From assembly GCA_030633365.1 (NCBI GenBank), contig DAOVSY010000169.1:1-6526 (forward strand): a stretch of DNA of 6,526 nt, in the 5' to 3' direction. The position numbers and the translations under genes were made by a program. Below the pieces are notes generated by a model. It ran no database searches and was not told the DNA's origin. It saw only the letters and a list, made by a program, of their open reading frames with translations. Positions 1 through 6,454 of this stretch are shown one piece after another (the first letter of the stretch is position 1; the number at the start of each line of letters is the position of its first letter). The stretch comes from Spirochaetaceae bacterium. Lineage in GTDB: Bacteria; Spirochaetota; Spirochaetia; B11-G9.

Positions 1-1
1 A

Positions 2-952
2 GAAGAGAATTACAAAATACTTGCAGTAAATCTTCAGGAAATAGACAAACGGCAAAAGGGTTTTATTAGCCAGACAAAGATTTTTGATCGGGCAGATTCT
101 CTTAAAGTGAGTTTGCAGGAAGCTATTGAGGATCTTAAATCTGAACTGATTAAAGTAGAAGCTCAAAGTAATGAAGCCAGAGAAGCTGAACGTAAATTTG
201 GATCTATTAAAAAACTTGGAGATGAAGTAAATGTTAAGCTTAGCCGTTTTCTTGCAGAAAAACGGCGAATAGAAGAAATGGAAGGTGATTTTAAGAAACT
301 TATAATTATCTCACAATCGGTTGATAGTAAGCTGATGCAGGTTACAAACTCTCATGATGACCTTCAGGCAATTCAGATAAAAATACGTAATCTTGAAGAA
401 CTGGAACAGGGTATTTCTGTAAAATTTGAGAGATTAGAGAAAAAAGATCAGGTTATTGAAAATACAACAGTAAATGTAGATAAAAATTTCCAACAGCTTA
501 GCGATTTAGAGAATAAAATAAAATCTTTGGGTGAAGATGTTACAAATATTCCAGAGAAAATTCATGATCTAACAACAAAAATTGAATTACTTTCAAGAAA
601 TAAGAAAAAAGCAGATGAGACTGCAAAACAGGTTGGGGCCTTAGACGGATTGTTAAAAGATATTGAAAGCCGAATTGAAAATATGCAGAAAGCAAGAGAG
701 TGGCTTGCAAAAACAGAAACACGTCTTGAAGAAGTCTCCAAACAGGCTCAGGAACAGGTTAAATTACTTGGTAGTATTCTAAAAGAAGGAAATAAATCCA
801 GTTCTGGTAGTAAAGGTGCTCCTTCCATGGGAGCCAGAGATGTTGTGACCCGTTTGGCACATCAGGGATGGTCAATCAAGGAGATAGCCAGTACCACAAA
901 GCTGTCCAGAGGTGAAGTAGAACTTATACTCGAACTCCTGCCTAAGAAATAA
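2..952 (+). CDS. Spirochaete-type coiled-coil protein with C-terminal HTH-like tail (5' end outside window)
   Basis: This is the C-terminal 316 residues of a larger protein. The frame has no stop back to the left edge. The GTG at 107 has no Shine-Dalgarno sequence before it and lies inside continuous coiled-coil coding sequence, so it is an internal valine rather than the start. Nearly all the visible part is charged, heptad-like helix rich in Glu, Lys, Leu and Ile, without obvious membrane segments or cysteines. A Ser/Gly-rich linker follows at about residues 261-278. The last 35 residues form a compact module (ARDVVTRLAHQGWSIKEIAS, then TKLSRGEVELILEL) that reads as a helix-turn-helix. Similar GEVELIL tails end several bacterial coiled-coil proteins, and the combination resembles the SpiroCoCo family of spirochaetes. 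A structural or cytoskeletal role is only inference. The stop codon overlaps a palindrome, and the chaperone operon follows in the same direction. Confidence 0.8.
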   Translation, partial: EENYKILAVNLQEIDKRQKGFISQTKIFDRADSLKVSLQEAIEDLKSELIKVEAQSNEAREAERKFGSIKKLGDEVNVKLSRFLAEKRRIEEMEGDFKKLIIISQSVDSKLMQVTNSHDDLQAIQIKIRNLEELEQGISVKFERLEKKDQVIENTTVNVDKNFQQLSDLENKIKSLGEDVTNIPEKIHDLTTKIELLSRNKKKADETAKQVGALDGLLKDIESRIENMQKAREWLAKTETRLEEVSKQAQEQVKLLGSILKEGNKSSSGSKGAPSMGARDVVTRLAHQGWSIKEIASTTKLSRGEVELILELLPKK

Positions 953-986
953 CCGTAAGGAACAGGCATGCCTGTTCCCTACGGTT
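951..986. repeat. REP-like GC-rich palindrome at the 3' end of the coiled-coil gene
   Basis: The arms AACCGTA (951-957) and TACGGTT (980-986) enclose the perfect 20-base palindrome GGAACAGGCATGCCTGTTCC (959-978). The only non-pairing position is A958 opposite C979, so 17 of 18 positions pair. The first two bases belong to the TAA stop of the upstream gene. A run of six T (994-999) starts eight bases after the stem, so it could act as a weak terminator, but the distance is long. Its GGCATGCC core and CCGTA-type edge recall the palindromes at 6192-6209 and 6437-6454, which suggests a dispersed repeat family. Confidence 0.75.
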
Positions 987-1009
987 ATAACAATTTTTTA
1001 CTAAAAAGC

Positions 1010-1038
1010 TTGACCGTTCCCATGTTGATTAGTATTTT
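1010..1038 (+). promoter_or_regulatory. Candidate sigma-70-type promoter for grpE-dnaK-dnaJ
   Basis: TTGACC (1010-1015, five of six to the TTGACA consensus) is followed after exactly 17 bases by TATTTT (1033-1038, four of six to TATAAT). A transcript starting near 1045 would have a leader of about 50 bases before the grpE start. No CIRCE inverted repeat (TTAGCACTC-N9-GAGTGCTAA) is present between 953 and 1096. The call rests on consensus matching only, but the position in the sole sizeable gap before the operon supports it. Confidence 0.5.
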
Positions 1039-1087
1039 ATGGCATACGATAAATCAATGAAATATGTACGATAATTTTGAACTTAAC

Positions 1088-1095
1088 GAGGGTGG
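1088..1095 (+). promoter_or_regulatory. Ribosome binding site deciding the grpE start
   Basis: GAGGGTGG lies just before the ATG at 1097, with its GAGG core five bases from the start codon. The in-frame ATG at 1064 would add 11 residues but has no purine-rich stretch at a suitable distance. The Shine-Dalgarno match therefore favours 1097. Confidence 0.65.
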
Positions 1096-1096
1096 T

Positions 1097-1726
1097 ATGT
1101 CTAAGAAGCATAAAGAGGCTAAAGAAGAAATTCCAAAAGATGAAATTTTGGAAGAGGATTCTGTAAAGGAAGACGCAGATGCTGAGGATGATATCAGTGA
1201 AGAAGAAGCCCTTCAGACAGAAGAAGAAAAATATCAGGATATAATTACCAAATTGGAAAATGAAAATAGTTCTTTAAAAGATCAGATTTTAAGAAAACAG
1301 GCAGAGTCTGATAATTATAGAAAACGTATTTTACGGGAGAAAGAGGATTCAATTAAGTATGGTAATTCAAATTTGTTAATGGATTTGATAACTATAATTG
1401 ATGATTTTGAAAGGGCAATTAAATCGACTCAGGACTCGGCAGATGCGGAGAGCTTCCATTCAGGGATTGAACTTATAGAAAAACAGTTTGTAAGTATGCT
1501 GGACCGAAACTGGAGTCTAAAAAGAATGATTGCTGTAGGTGAGGAATTTGATCCTCAGTTACATGAGGCTCTTGGAATGGAAGAGAGCTCTGAATATGAT
1601 AAACAAACTGTTATAGAGGATTATCAAAGTGGATATATCCTTCATGATAGAGTACTTAGACCTGCTAAAGTAAAGGTTGCAATGCCTAAAGAAGCAGATT
1701 CTGAAACAGAAGAAGATAGTGAATAA
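1097..1726 (+). CDS. grpE: GrpE, nucleotide exchange factor of DnaK
   Basis: GrpE is a cytoplasmic homodimer that opens the DnaK nucleotide-binding domain to release ADP, resetting the chaperone cycle. The 209-residue protein has the family layout. A disordered, very acidic N-terminus (about 1-45) leads into a long dimerising helix (about 43-88) containing QAESDNYRKRILREKE. A short helical bundle (about 90-140) follows. The C-terminal beta domain carries GEEFDPQLHEALGM (148-161) and the signature GYILHDRVLRPAKVKV (179-194). An acidic tail ends the protein. The length is ordinary for the family. The start at 1097 is chosen for its Shine-Dalgarno sequence; an alternative ATG lies at 1064. It is the first gene of the chaperone operon, 54 bases before dnaK. 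hrcA, which often precedes grpE in other bacteria, is not here; the upstream gene is a coiled-coil protein. Confidence 0.95.
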   Translation: MSKKHKEAKEEIPKDEILEEDSVKEDADAEDDISEEEALQTEEEKYQDIITKLENENSSLKDQILRKQAESDNYRKRILREKEDSIKYGNSNLLMDLITIIDDFERAIKSTQDSADAESFHSGIELIEKQFVSMLDRNWSLKRMIAVGEEFDPQLHEALGMEESSEYDKQTVIEDYQSGYILHDRVLRPAKVKVAMPKEADSETEEDSE

Positions 1727-1730
1727 TAAT

Positions 1731-1751
1731 CATGGTTGATCCATGTATAAT
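1731..1751 (+). other. Small hairpin and TATAAT box in the grpE-dnaK spacer
   Basis: CATGG (1731-1735) and CCATG (1741-1745) form a five-base stem around a TTGAT loop, immediately followed by a perfect TATAAT (1746-1751). No good -35 element sits 16-18 bases upstream of the TATAAT, and the spacer is AT-rich, so a chance match is likely. It could be an internal promoter or a processing site that raises dnaK over grpE expression, but the sequence alone does not decide this. A standard ribosome binding site, AGGAGA (1768-1773), follows seven bases before the dnaK ATG. Confidence 0.25.
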
Positions 1752-1780
1752 AATTGTAATGTGTAATAGGAGATAAAATA

Positions 1781-3730
1781 ATGGGAAGAATAATTGGTAT
1801 TGACCTTGGAACAACAAATTCATGTGTTTCTGTAATGGAAGGAGGAGAGCCAGTTGTAATTCAGAATTCTGAAGGGCAGAGAACTACTCCTTCTATTGTT
1901 GGATTTACCGCAAAGGATGATCGACTTGTTGGTCAGCCTGCAAAAAATCAGATAGTAACAAACCCTGAGAATACAGTTTATTCAATTAAAAGATTTGTAG
2001 GGCGTCGTTTTTCTGAAGTACCTGATGAGATTAAAATGGTACCTTATGAAATTAAAGAAGGTTCAGGTGGAGAGGTTCATGTTGGAATACATGGTAAAGA
2101 TTTTTCACCTCAGGAAATATCTGCAGCTACATTGCAAAAGATGAAAAAGACAGCAGAAGATTATCTTGGTGAATCTGTTACAGAGGCAGTTATTACTGTT
2201 CCTGCGTATTTTAATGATGCTCAGAGACAGGCAACCAAGGATGCAGGTAAAATTGCAGGTCTTGAAGTTAAACGTATAGTGAACGAACCTACAGCAGCAG
2301 CTCTTGCTTATGGTTTTAATAAAGATAAAAAAGAAGAAAAAATTGCCGTTTACGATTTAGGTGGTGGTACATTTGATATATCGATACTCGAACTTGGTGA
2401 TGGAGTTTTTGAAGTAAAAGCTACAAATGGTGATACTCATCTTGGTGGTGATAATTTTGATCAGCGAATTATTGAATGGCTTATTGAAAGTTTTAAGAAA
2501 GACTTTGCAATTGATCTTTCCCAGGACAGGATGGCTCTTCAGAGATTAAAAGAGGGCGCAGAAAAAGCAAAGATTGAGCTTTCAAGTACTCATTCCACAG
2601 AAATAAATCTTCCTTTTATAACAGCAGATACTTCCGGACCAAAACATCTTCAGTATACTTTAACCAGAGCTAAATTTGAGCAGATGGTGTCTGACCTGGT
2701 AGAGGGTACAAAGCAGCCATGTCTTAATGCTCTTAAGGATTCAGGTCTTTCTCCGGCAGATATTGATGAAGTTATTTTAGTTGGTGGTTCTACAAGAATC
2801 CCAGCTGTTCAGGAAGTGGTTAAGAGTTTGTTTCAGAAAGAACCTCACAAGGGTGTGAATCCCGATGAAGTTGTTGCCATGGGAGCAGCTATACAGGGTG
2901 GTATCCTTGGTGGAGATGTTAAGGATGTTCTTCTTTTGGATGTAACTCCTCTATCTCTTGGTATTGAAACTTTAGGTGGAGTTTCCACAAAACTTATTGA
3001 AAGAAATACTACTATTCCAACCCGAAAGAGTCAGACTTTCTCTACAGCTGCTGATAATCAGACAGCAGTTTCAATTAGTGTTCTTCAGGGTGAGCGTGAA
3101 ATGGCTTCTCAAAACAGAGCTCTTGGCAGATTTGATCTTGTCGGTATTCCATCGGCTCCCAGAGGTGTTCCACAGATAGAAGTTACATTTGATATAGATG
3201 CCAATGGTATTGTACATGTATCCGCAAAAGATCTTGGAACAGGGAAAGAACAGAAAATCAGAATTGAATCTTCATCCGGTCTTTCAGATGATGAAATAGA
3301 AAAAATGGTTAAAGATTCTGAACTCCATGCAGAAGAAGATCGAAAAGAAAGAGAGAAAGTAGAAGTAACTAATGAGGCAGACTCATTAATTTATTCTACG
3401 GAAAAATCTCTTACAGATTTTGGGGATAAGGTTTCTGCTGAAGATAAAACTGCTATTGAATCTGGAGTTGATCTGCTAAAAAAGGCTCTTGAATCTGGTG
3501 ATATTGAGCAAATTAAGACGAAATCTGAAGAATTAAAGCAGGTTGCTCATAAACTGGCAGAAGAGATCTACAAAAGTACTGAGGCGAATGCTGCTGCAGG
3601 TGGACCGGAAGCCGGTGCCGAGGGAGCAGCTTCCGGAGAGGCTCAGGGGAGTGAAGAAGCTCAGTCCGGCAGTGGAACAGTTGAGGATATCGATTATGAA
3701 GTAATCGATGATGAGGATTCAGAAAAATAA
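1781..3730 (+). CDS. dnaK: DnaK, Hsp70 molecular chaperone
   Basis: DnaK is the ATP-driven cytoplasmic chaperone that binds exposed hydrophobic peptide segments of unfolded proteins, working with DnaJ and GrpE. The 649-residue product is full length. The nucleotide-binding domain shows the phosphate-1 motif [14 protein letters not shown] (5-18), Lys70 in [28 protein letters not shown] (140-156), [13 protein letters not shown] (167-179), phosphate-2 [11 protein letters not shown] (191-201) and adenosine-binding [11 protein letters not shown] (331-341). The interdomain linker DVLLLD (382-387) leads to the substrate-binding beta domain and helical lid (from about 500). The tail has a Gly/Ala/Glu-rich segment (about 603-632) and ends in [14 protein letters not shown], resembling the conserved acidic C-termini of bacterial DnaK proteins. 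The first domain carries the insert typical of Gram-negative-type DnaK (about 72-110). ATG 1781 is preceded by AGGAGA. dnaJ starts 20 bases downstream. Confidence 0.99.
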   Translation: MGRIIGIDLGTTNSCVSVMEGGEPVVIQNSEGQRTTPSIVGFTAKDDRLVGQPAKNQIVTNPENTVYSIKRFVGRRFSEVPDEIKMVPYEIKEGSGGEVHVGIHGKDFSPQEISAATLQKMKKTAEDYLGESVTEAVITVPAYFNDAQRQATKDAGKIAGLEVKRIVNEPTAAALAYGFNKDKKEEKIAVYDLGGGTFDISILELGDGVFEVKATNGDTHLGGDNFDQRIIEWLIESFKKDFAIDLSQDRMALQRLKEGAEKAKIELSSTHSTEINLPFITADTSGPKHLQYTLTRAKFEQMVSDLVEGTKQPCLNALKDSGLSPADIDEVILVGGSTRIPAVQEVVKSLFQKEPHKGVNPDEVVAMGAAIQGGILGGDVKDVLLLDVTPLSLGIETLGGVSTKLIERNTTIPTRKSQTFSTAADNQTAVSISVLQGEREMASQNRALGRFDLVGIPSAPRGVPQIEVTFDIDANGIVHVSAKDLGTGKEQKIRIESSSGLSDDEIEKMVKDSELHAEEDRKEREKVEVTNEADSLIYSTEKSLTDFGDKVSAEDKTAIESGVDLLKKALESGDIEQIKTKSEELKQVAHKLAEEIYKSTEANAAAGGPEAGAEGAASGEAQGSEEAQSGSGTVEDIDYEVIDDEDSEK

Positions 3731-3736
3731 TTTTAT

Positions 3737-3742
3737 AGAGAG
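3737..3742 (+). promoter_or_regulatory. Weak ribosome binding site before the TTG start of dnaJ
   Basis: AGAGAG lies eight bases before the TTG at 3751 and is the only purine-rich stretch in the 20-base dnaK-dnaJ gap. Together with the rare start codon it predicts modest initiation, perhaps helped by ribosomes finishing dnaK. That would fit a lower need for DnaJ than for DnaK, but this is inference. Confidence 0.4.
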
Positions 3743-3750
3743 TTTTTGAT

Positions 3751-4878
3751 TTGGCAAAACGTGATTATTATGAAGTCCTTGGGGTTTCCAAGGATGCTTC
3801 AGCAGATGAAGTAAAAAAGGCATACAGAAAGCTTGCGATTAAGTTTCACCCTGATAAAAATCAGGGTGATAAGGAAGCAGAAGAGAAGTTCAAAGAGGGC
3901 ACAGAAGCCTATGAAGTTCTAAGTGATGCCAAAAAGAAACAAGTATATGACCAGTATGGATTTGCCGGTGTCGAAGGTATGAATGGCGGTCAAGGGCATG
4001 ATTATTCTTCTGTCTATAGAGATTTTGAAGATATTTTTGGTGATTTTGGCGGCATTTTTGATTCATTTTTTGGTGGAGGAGGGGGAGGCCGTCGTAGTGG
4101 CCAATCTGCAAAACCAAGAGGATCTGACCTTCGATATAATTTGAATATACCATTTACAGATGCTGTTTTTGGTACTAAAGTGCAAATCAGTTATAATCGT
4201 CATGTAGAATGTTCTACATGTAGTGGTACTGGTGCATCCTCGGGTGGTGGGAAGAAGATGTGTCCTACCTGTGGCGGCAGTGGCCAGGTGCGGAGAAGTT
4301 CAGGCTTTTTCTCTATTGCCTCTGCATGTCCCACCTGTAATGGAGATGGATTTGTTATTGAAAATCCATGTAAAAGTTGCAGAGGTGCAGGTGTTGTTCA
4401 AAAAAGTCAGAAGATTAAGGTAACTATTCCTCCTGGTATTGAATCAGGTAAGAGAATAAATATCCCCGGCCAGGGGAATGCAAGCCCAAATGGCGGTTTA
4501 ACTGGAGATTTATACGTTTATATTACAGTAACACCACATAAATATTTTGAACGTGATGGTGCTGATGTTTACTGTGTTGTTCCTGTTTCAATGACTCAGG
4601 CAGCTTTGGGTTCTGAATTGTTGATAAAGACTCTTGATGATAAAAAAGCTAAACTCAAGATTCCGGCAGGAACCCAAAATGATAAGATCTTACGTCTTCG
4701 GGGTGAGGGTATTCCTTATCTTCATAATGCCGGGAGGCGGGGTGATATGTATATTAAAATTAGAGTAAATATTTCTACCAAATTGAGTAGTAAAGCAAAA
4801 TCCCTGTTAAAGGAACTTTCGGAACTGGAGAAGGTTGATAACAACCCTGAACCAATACCTTTATCAGAGTTAAGATAA
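3751..4878 (+). CDS. dnaJ: DnaJ, type I Hsp40 co-chaperone
   Basis: DnaJ delivers substrates to DnaK and stimulates its ATPase through the J domain. The 375-residue protein is a complete class A Hsp40. The J domain (about 1-70) starts [10 protein letters not shown] and has the catalytic HPD at 33-35. A Gly/Phe-rich region follows (about 94-115, with [18 protein letters not shown]). The zinc domain has four CxxCxGxG motifs: CSTCSGTG (154-161), CPTCGGSG (171-178), CPTCNGDG (193-200) and CKSCRGAG (207-214), so all eight zinc-binding cysteines are present. The two beta-rich C-terminal substrate-binding domains run from about 125 to 340, interrupted by the zinc domain. The start is TTG, chosen because it gives the canonical [13 protein letters not shown]-terminus and no better start lies nearby. 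It is the last chaperone gene and is followed directly by a strong terminator. Confidence 0.98.
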   Translation: MAKRDYYEVLGVSKDASADEVKKAYRKLAIKFHPDKNQGDKEAEEKFKEGTEAYEVLSDAKKKQVYDQYGFAGVEGMNGGQGHDYSSVYRDFEDIFGDFGGIFDSFFGGGGGGRRSGQSAKPRGSDLRYNLNIPFTDAVFGTKVQISYNRHVECSTCSGTGASSGGGKKMCPTCGGSGQVRRSSGFFSIASACPTCNGDGFVIENPCKSCRGAGVVQKSQKIKVTIPPGIESGKRINIPGQGNASPNGGLTGDLYVYITVTPHKYFERDGADVYCVVPVSMTQAALGSELLIKTLDDKKAKLKIPAGTQNDKILRLRGEGIPYLHNAGRRGDMYIKIRVNISTKLSSKAKSLLKELSELEKVDNNPEPIPLSELR

Positions 4879-4884
4879 TTAAAT

Positions 4885-4923
4885 CCCCTTTGATATATTG
4901 TTGTCAAAGGGGCTTTTTTTTTT
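4885..4923 (+). terminator. Rho-independent terminator of the chaperone operon
   Basis: A perfect nine-base stem, CCCCTTTGA (4885-4893) with TCAAAGGGG (4904-4912), encloses a ten-base AT-rich loop. One C and then ten consecutive T (4914-4923) follow. It begins seven bases after the dnaJ stop codon and has every feature of an efficient intrinsic terminator on the + strand. Confidence 0.95.
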
Positions 4924-4948
4924 GGACTACTGTTCCGATAGATTAAAT

Positions 4949-5377
4949 ATGAATCATATTAAACATTACTTAATACTACTGTTATTCTTTATTATATCTG
5001 GAAATTTATTCTCTATGGATCGGAAAATAAAAGTGGCAGAAATTATGTATGAACTTAACATTATAGAAGAGGATGCCATTGTTGAGGAGTTTGACTCCAA
5101 TAAAGATGGTAATGTGGATTATTTTATTAGAATGAGCCTGGATGGTGATAAAATAATGGAATCAATGGATTTCAATCATGATGGGGAGATGGATGATCTT
5201 TATTTCTACTCCAATGGTATTATTGTCAGAAGAGAGGTTGATTCTAATTTTGATTCTAATATTGATATATGGGTTTATATAAAAGATGGATCGTTAATTG
5301 AAAAATATGAACAGGATTTGGATTTTAATGGTGATATTGATAAGGTTAAAATATTTGGTGGGGAAGAAGAAAGTTGA
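4949..5377 (+). CDS. Small exported protein of four D-x-N-x-D-G-x-x-D repeats, function unknown
   Basis: I do not recognise a named family. The 142-residue product begins with a likely Sec signal peptide: His/Lys near the N-terminus, the hydrophobic stretch YLILLLFFIISG (7-18), and possible cleavage after Ser22. There is no lipobox cysteine and no cysteine anywhere. The mature part is acidic and repetitive, with loops DSNKDGNVD (49-57), DFNHDGEMD (74-82), DSNFDSNID (98-106) and DLDFNGDID (123-131) spaced 25, 24 and 25 residues apart. Each loop is followed by aromatic/aliphatic strand-like sequence around a G or DG turn, such as YFIRMSLDGDKIMES. The loops resemble calcium-binding EF-hand or dockerin-type loops within a beta-hairpin repeat; metal binding is inferred. 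ATG 4949 is chosen because it gives a clean signal peptide. An upstream TTG (4898) lies inside the terminator. No clear ribosome binding site is seen. The gene overlaps the next one by four bases. Confidence 0.75.
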   Translation: MNHIKHYLILLLFFIISGNLFSMDRKIKVAEIMYELNIIEEDAIVEEFDSNKDGNVDYFIRMSLDGDKIMESMDFNHDGEMDDLYFYSNGIIVRREVDSNFDSNIDIWVYIKDGSLIEKYEQDLDFNGDIDKVKIFGGEEES

Positions 5378-6132
5378 ATGATACAATTTATACAGGCTTT
5401 CACAGCATAGAAGAGCTTCTTAAAAAGAAAAAATCGGATGGAATCCTTTACTATTCTAAAATATCAAAACGAAATATTGCTGCACTTGATCTGGCAGAAA
5501 AACAAGGTTACAGAACTTTAAAGGTATCTGATGCAGAATTTACAAAACTAGTTGAAGGCGCCAGTCATAGAGGAATTGCTTTTGTAAGTTCTTCAGGATC
5601 TGAAAAAGCATCAAGATCTTCGGTCAGAAAAAAATCAGTTGATCTTGATACGTATCTTAAGAACCTGAAATCAGATAATGCATTTGTTGTAATTTTGGAT
5701 GGAGTTACTGATCCTCATAATTTAGGTGCAATTATACGCAGTTCGGATCAGTTTTATGCTGATATGATTCTTTTACCTTCAAGAAACAGTGCAAAAGATA
5801 ACGCAACTGTTTCAAAAACGTCAGCAGGTGCTGATAATTATGTAAATATCAATGTTGTCACAAATATTAGCCGGGCAATGGATCAGCTTAAAAAGGCAGG
5901 TTTTTGGATCTATGGTGCTGATATGGGTGGAACAAGTATTAATAAAACAAATCTTACCGGCAGAGTTGTTCTTGTTATGGGTTCTGAGGGCAAGGGTTTA
6001 AGAGAGCTTACCAGAACCAAATGTGATAATCTAATCTCTATACCTGCAAAAGGTAATGTAGATTCTCTAAACGTTTCTGTTGCTGCGGGTATTATGATGT
6101 ATGAAATTCGCCGTCAGCAAAATTTTTCGTGA
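5374..6132 (+). CDS. rlmB: RlmB-like 23S rRNA 2'-O-ribose methyltransferase (SpoU/TrmH family)
   Basis: The protein belongs to the SPOUT (SpoU/TrmH) methyltransferases, which form a trefoil-knot SAM-binding fold and act as dimers. The RlmB subgroup 2'-O-methylates one guanosine of 23S rRNA during ribosome assembly. The 252 residues match the usual length. An N-terminal RNA-binding domain begins TGFHSIEELL and ends near SHRGIAF (64-70). A basic Ser/Lys linker follows (about 72-90), then the catalytic domain with motif 1 LDGVTDPHNLGAIIRSSD (108-125, including Asn116 and Arg122), motif 2 VLVMGSEGKGLREL (199-212) and motif 3 ISIPAKGNVDSLNVSVAAG (221-239). The DGVTDPHNLGA and SLNVSVA wording fits RlmB better than TrmH, although the exact target site cannot be proved here. 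The start is TTG at 5374, overlapping the upstream stop as TTGA, which suggests coupled translation. Its stop codon lies in the downstream repeat array. Confidence 0.88.
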   Translation: MNDTIYTGFHSIEELLKKKKSDGILYYSKISKRNIAALDLAEKQGYRTLKVSDAEFTKLVEGASHRGIAFVSSSGSEKASRSSVRKKSVDLDTYLKNLKSDNAFVVILDGVTDPHNLGAIIRSSDQFYADMILLPSRNSAKDNATVSKTSAGADNYVNINVVTNISRAMDQLKKAGFWIYGADMGGTSINKTNLTGRVVLVMGSEGKGLRELTRTKCDNLISIPAKGNVDSLNVSVAAGIMMYEIRRQQNFS

Positions 6133-6191
6133 TGTTTGAATCAAAATAAATTTATTTTAAAATAATTGTGATGCATACATCCAATCGTTGA

Positions 6192-6209
6192 GGCAAGGCA
6201 TGCCTTGCC
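6192..6209. repeat. Array hairpin 1: perfect 18-base palindrome
   Basis: GGCAAGGCATGCCTTGCC is its own reverse complement. It lies within a 29-base block (6187-6215, running from GTTGA to CGTACA) that recurs without change at 6432-6460. Confidence 0.85.
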
Positions 6210-6277
6210 CGTACAGATGTGATTCTGGAATCAAAATCTATTTAATTTTCAATAATTGATGATGTATTCTCTTGTTG

Positions 6278-6298
6278 GGGCTCCCCTTGCGGGTGCCC
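6278..6298. repeat. Array hairpin 2: divergent GC-rich stem
   Basis: GGGC (6278-6281) pairs with GCCC (6295-6298), and CCC (6283-6285) pairs with GGG (6291-6293). There is one T-T mismatch and a five-base loop. It occupies the hairpin slot of the second module but lacks the GGCATGCC core and the CGTACA edge of hairpins 1 and 4. Confidence 0.6.
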
Positions 6299-6366
6299 TT
6301 CGTGATGATTGGAATCAAGATGAATTTATTTTTAATATCTGTTATGTATGCAGAGCATTGTTTTTA

Positions 6367-6387
6367 GGGCAGGGGCAAGCCCGGCCC
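6367..6387. repeat. Array hairpin 3: GGGC/GCCC stem
   Basis: GGGC (6367-6370) pairs with GCCC (6384-6387). The inner GGGC (6373-6376) pairs with GCCC (6379-6382) around an AA loop, with a small internal bulge. It keeps the right-hand edge GCCCGTACA (6384-6392) shared with hairpins 1 and 4. Confidence 0.65.
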
Positions 6388-6436
6388 GTACAATATGATT
6401 TTGGAATCGGAATGGATTTATAATAATATCTGTTGA

Positions 6437-6454
6437 GGCAAGGCATGCCTTGCC
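6437..6454. repeat. Array hairpin 4: identical copy of hairpin 1
   Basis: The same 18-base palindrome as at 6192-6209, inside the second copy (6432-6460) of the identical 29-base block, 245 bases downstream of the first and in the same orientation. Confidence 0.85.

Noticed and set aside
540..722. Minus-strand open frame inside the coiled-coil gene.
   Set aside because: It is antisense to a clear coding frame, and its Leu/Phe-rich content is what the complement of Glu/Lys-rich codons produces.
1009..1025. CTTGACC and CCCATGT resemble the -35 and -10 halves of a sigma-32 heat-shock promoter.
   Set aside because: They are only three bases apart, far less than the usual spacing of about 13-17, and no second CTTGAAA-like element lies at the right distance upstream of CCCATGT.
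1064..1096. Upstream ATG giving an 11-residue longer GrpE.
   Set aside because: There is no Shine-Dalgarno sequence before it, whereas ATG 1097 has GAGGGTGG immediately upstream.
2976..3179. Alternative plus-strand frame inside dnaK, with similar overlapping frames in dnaJ (3890-4153 minus, 4223-4423 plus, 4722-4907 minus).
   Set aside because: All lie within highly conserved chaperone coding sequence in another frame, with no start signals and no recognisable domains.
3604..3616. Small inverted repeat ACCGG-AAG-CCGGT near the 3' end of dnaK.
   Set aside because: The stem is only five bases, inside a Gly/Ala/Glu-coding stretch that is locally GC-rich, with no T-run, so it needs no special explanation.
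4898..4948. TTG start giving a 17-residue longer version of the small exported protein.
   Set aside because: It begins in the loop of the dnaJ terminator, reads through the T-run, and would bury the signal peptide behind an unlikely N-terminal extension.
6143..6158. Sixteen-base AT-only palindrome AAAATAAATTTATTTT as an operator or origin element.
   Set aside because: It is perfect only in the first linker, and the AT-rich composition makes such symmetry likely by chance. No DnaA boxes or replication genes are nearby.
6192..6454. Array hairpins as rho-independent terminators or as a CRISPR array.
   Set aside because: No T-run follows the stems on either strand. The repeated linkers are imperfect and unequal in spacing, with palindromes rather than unique spacers between them.
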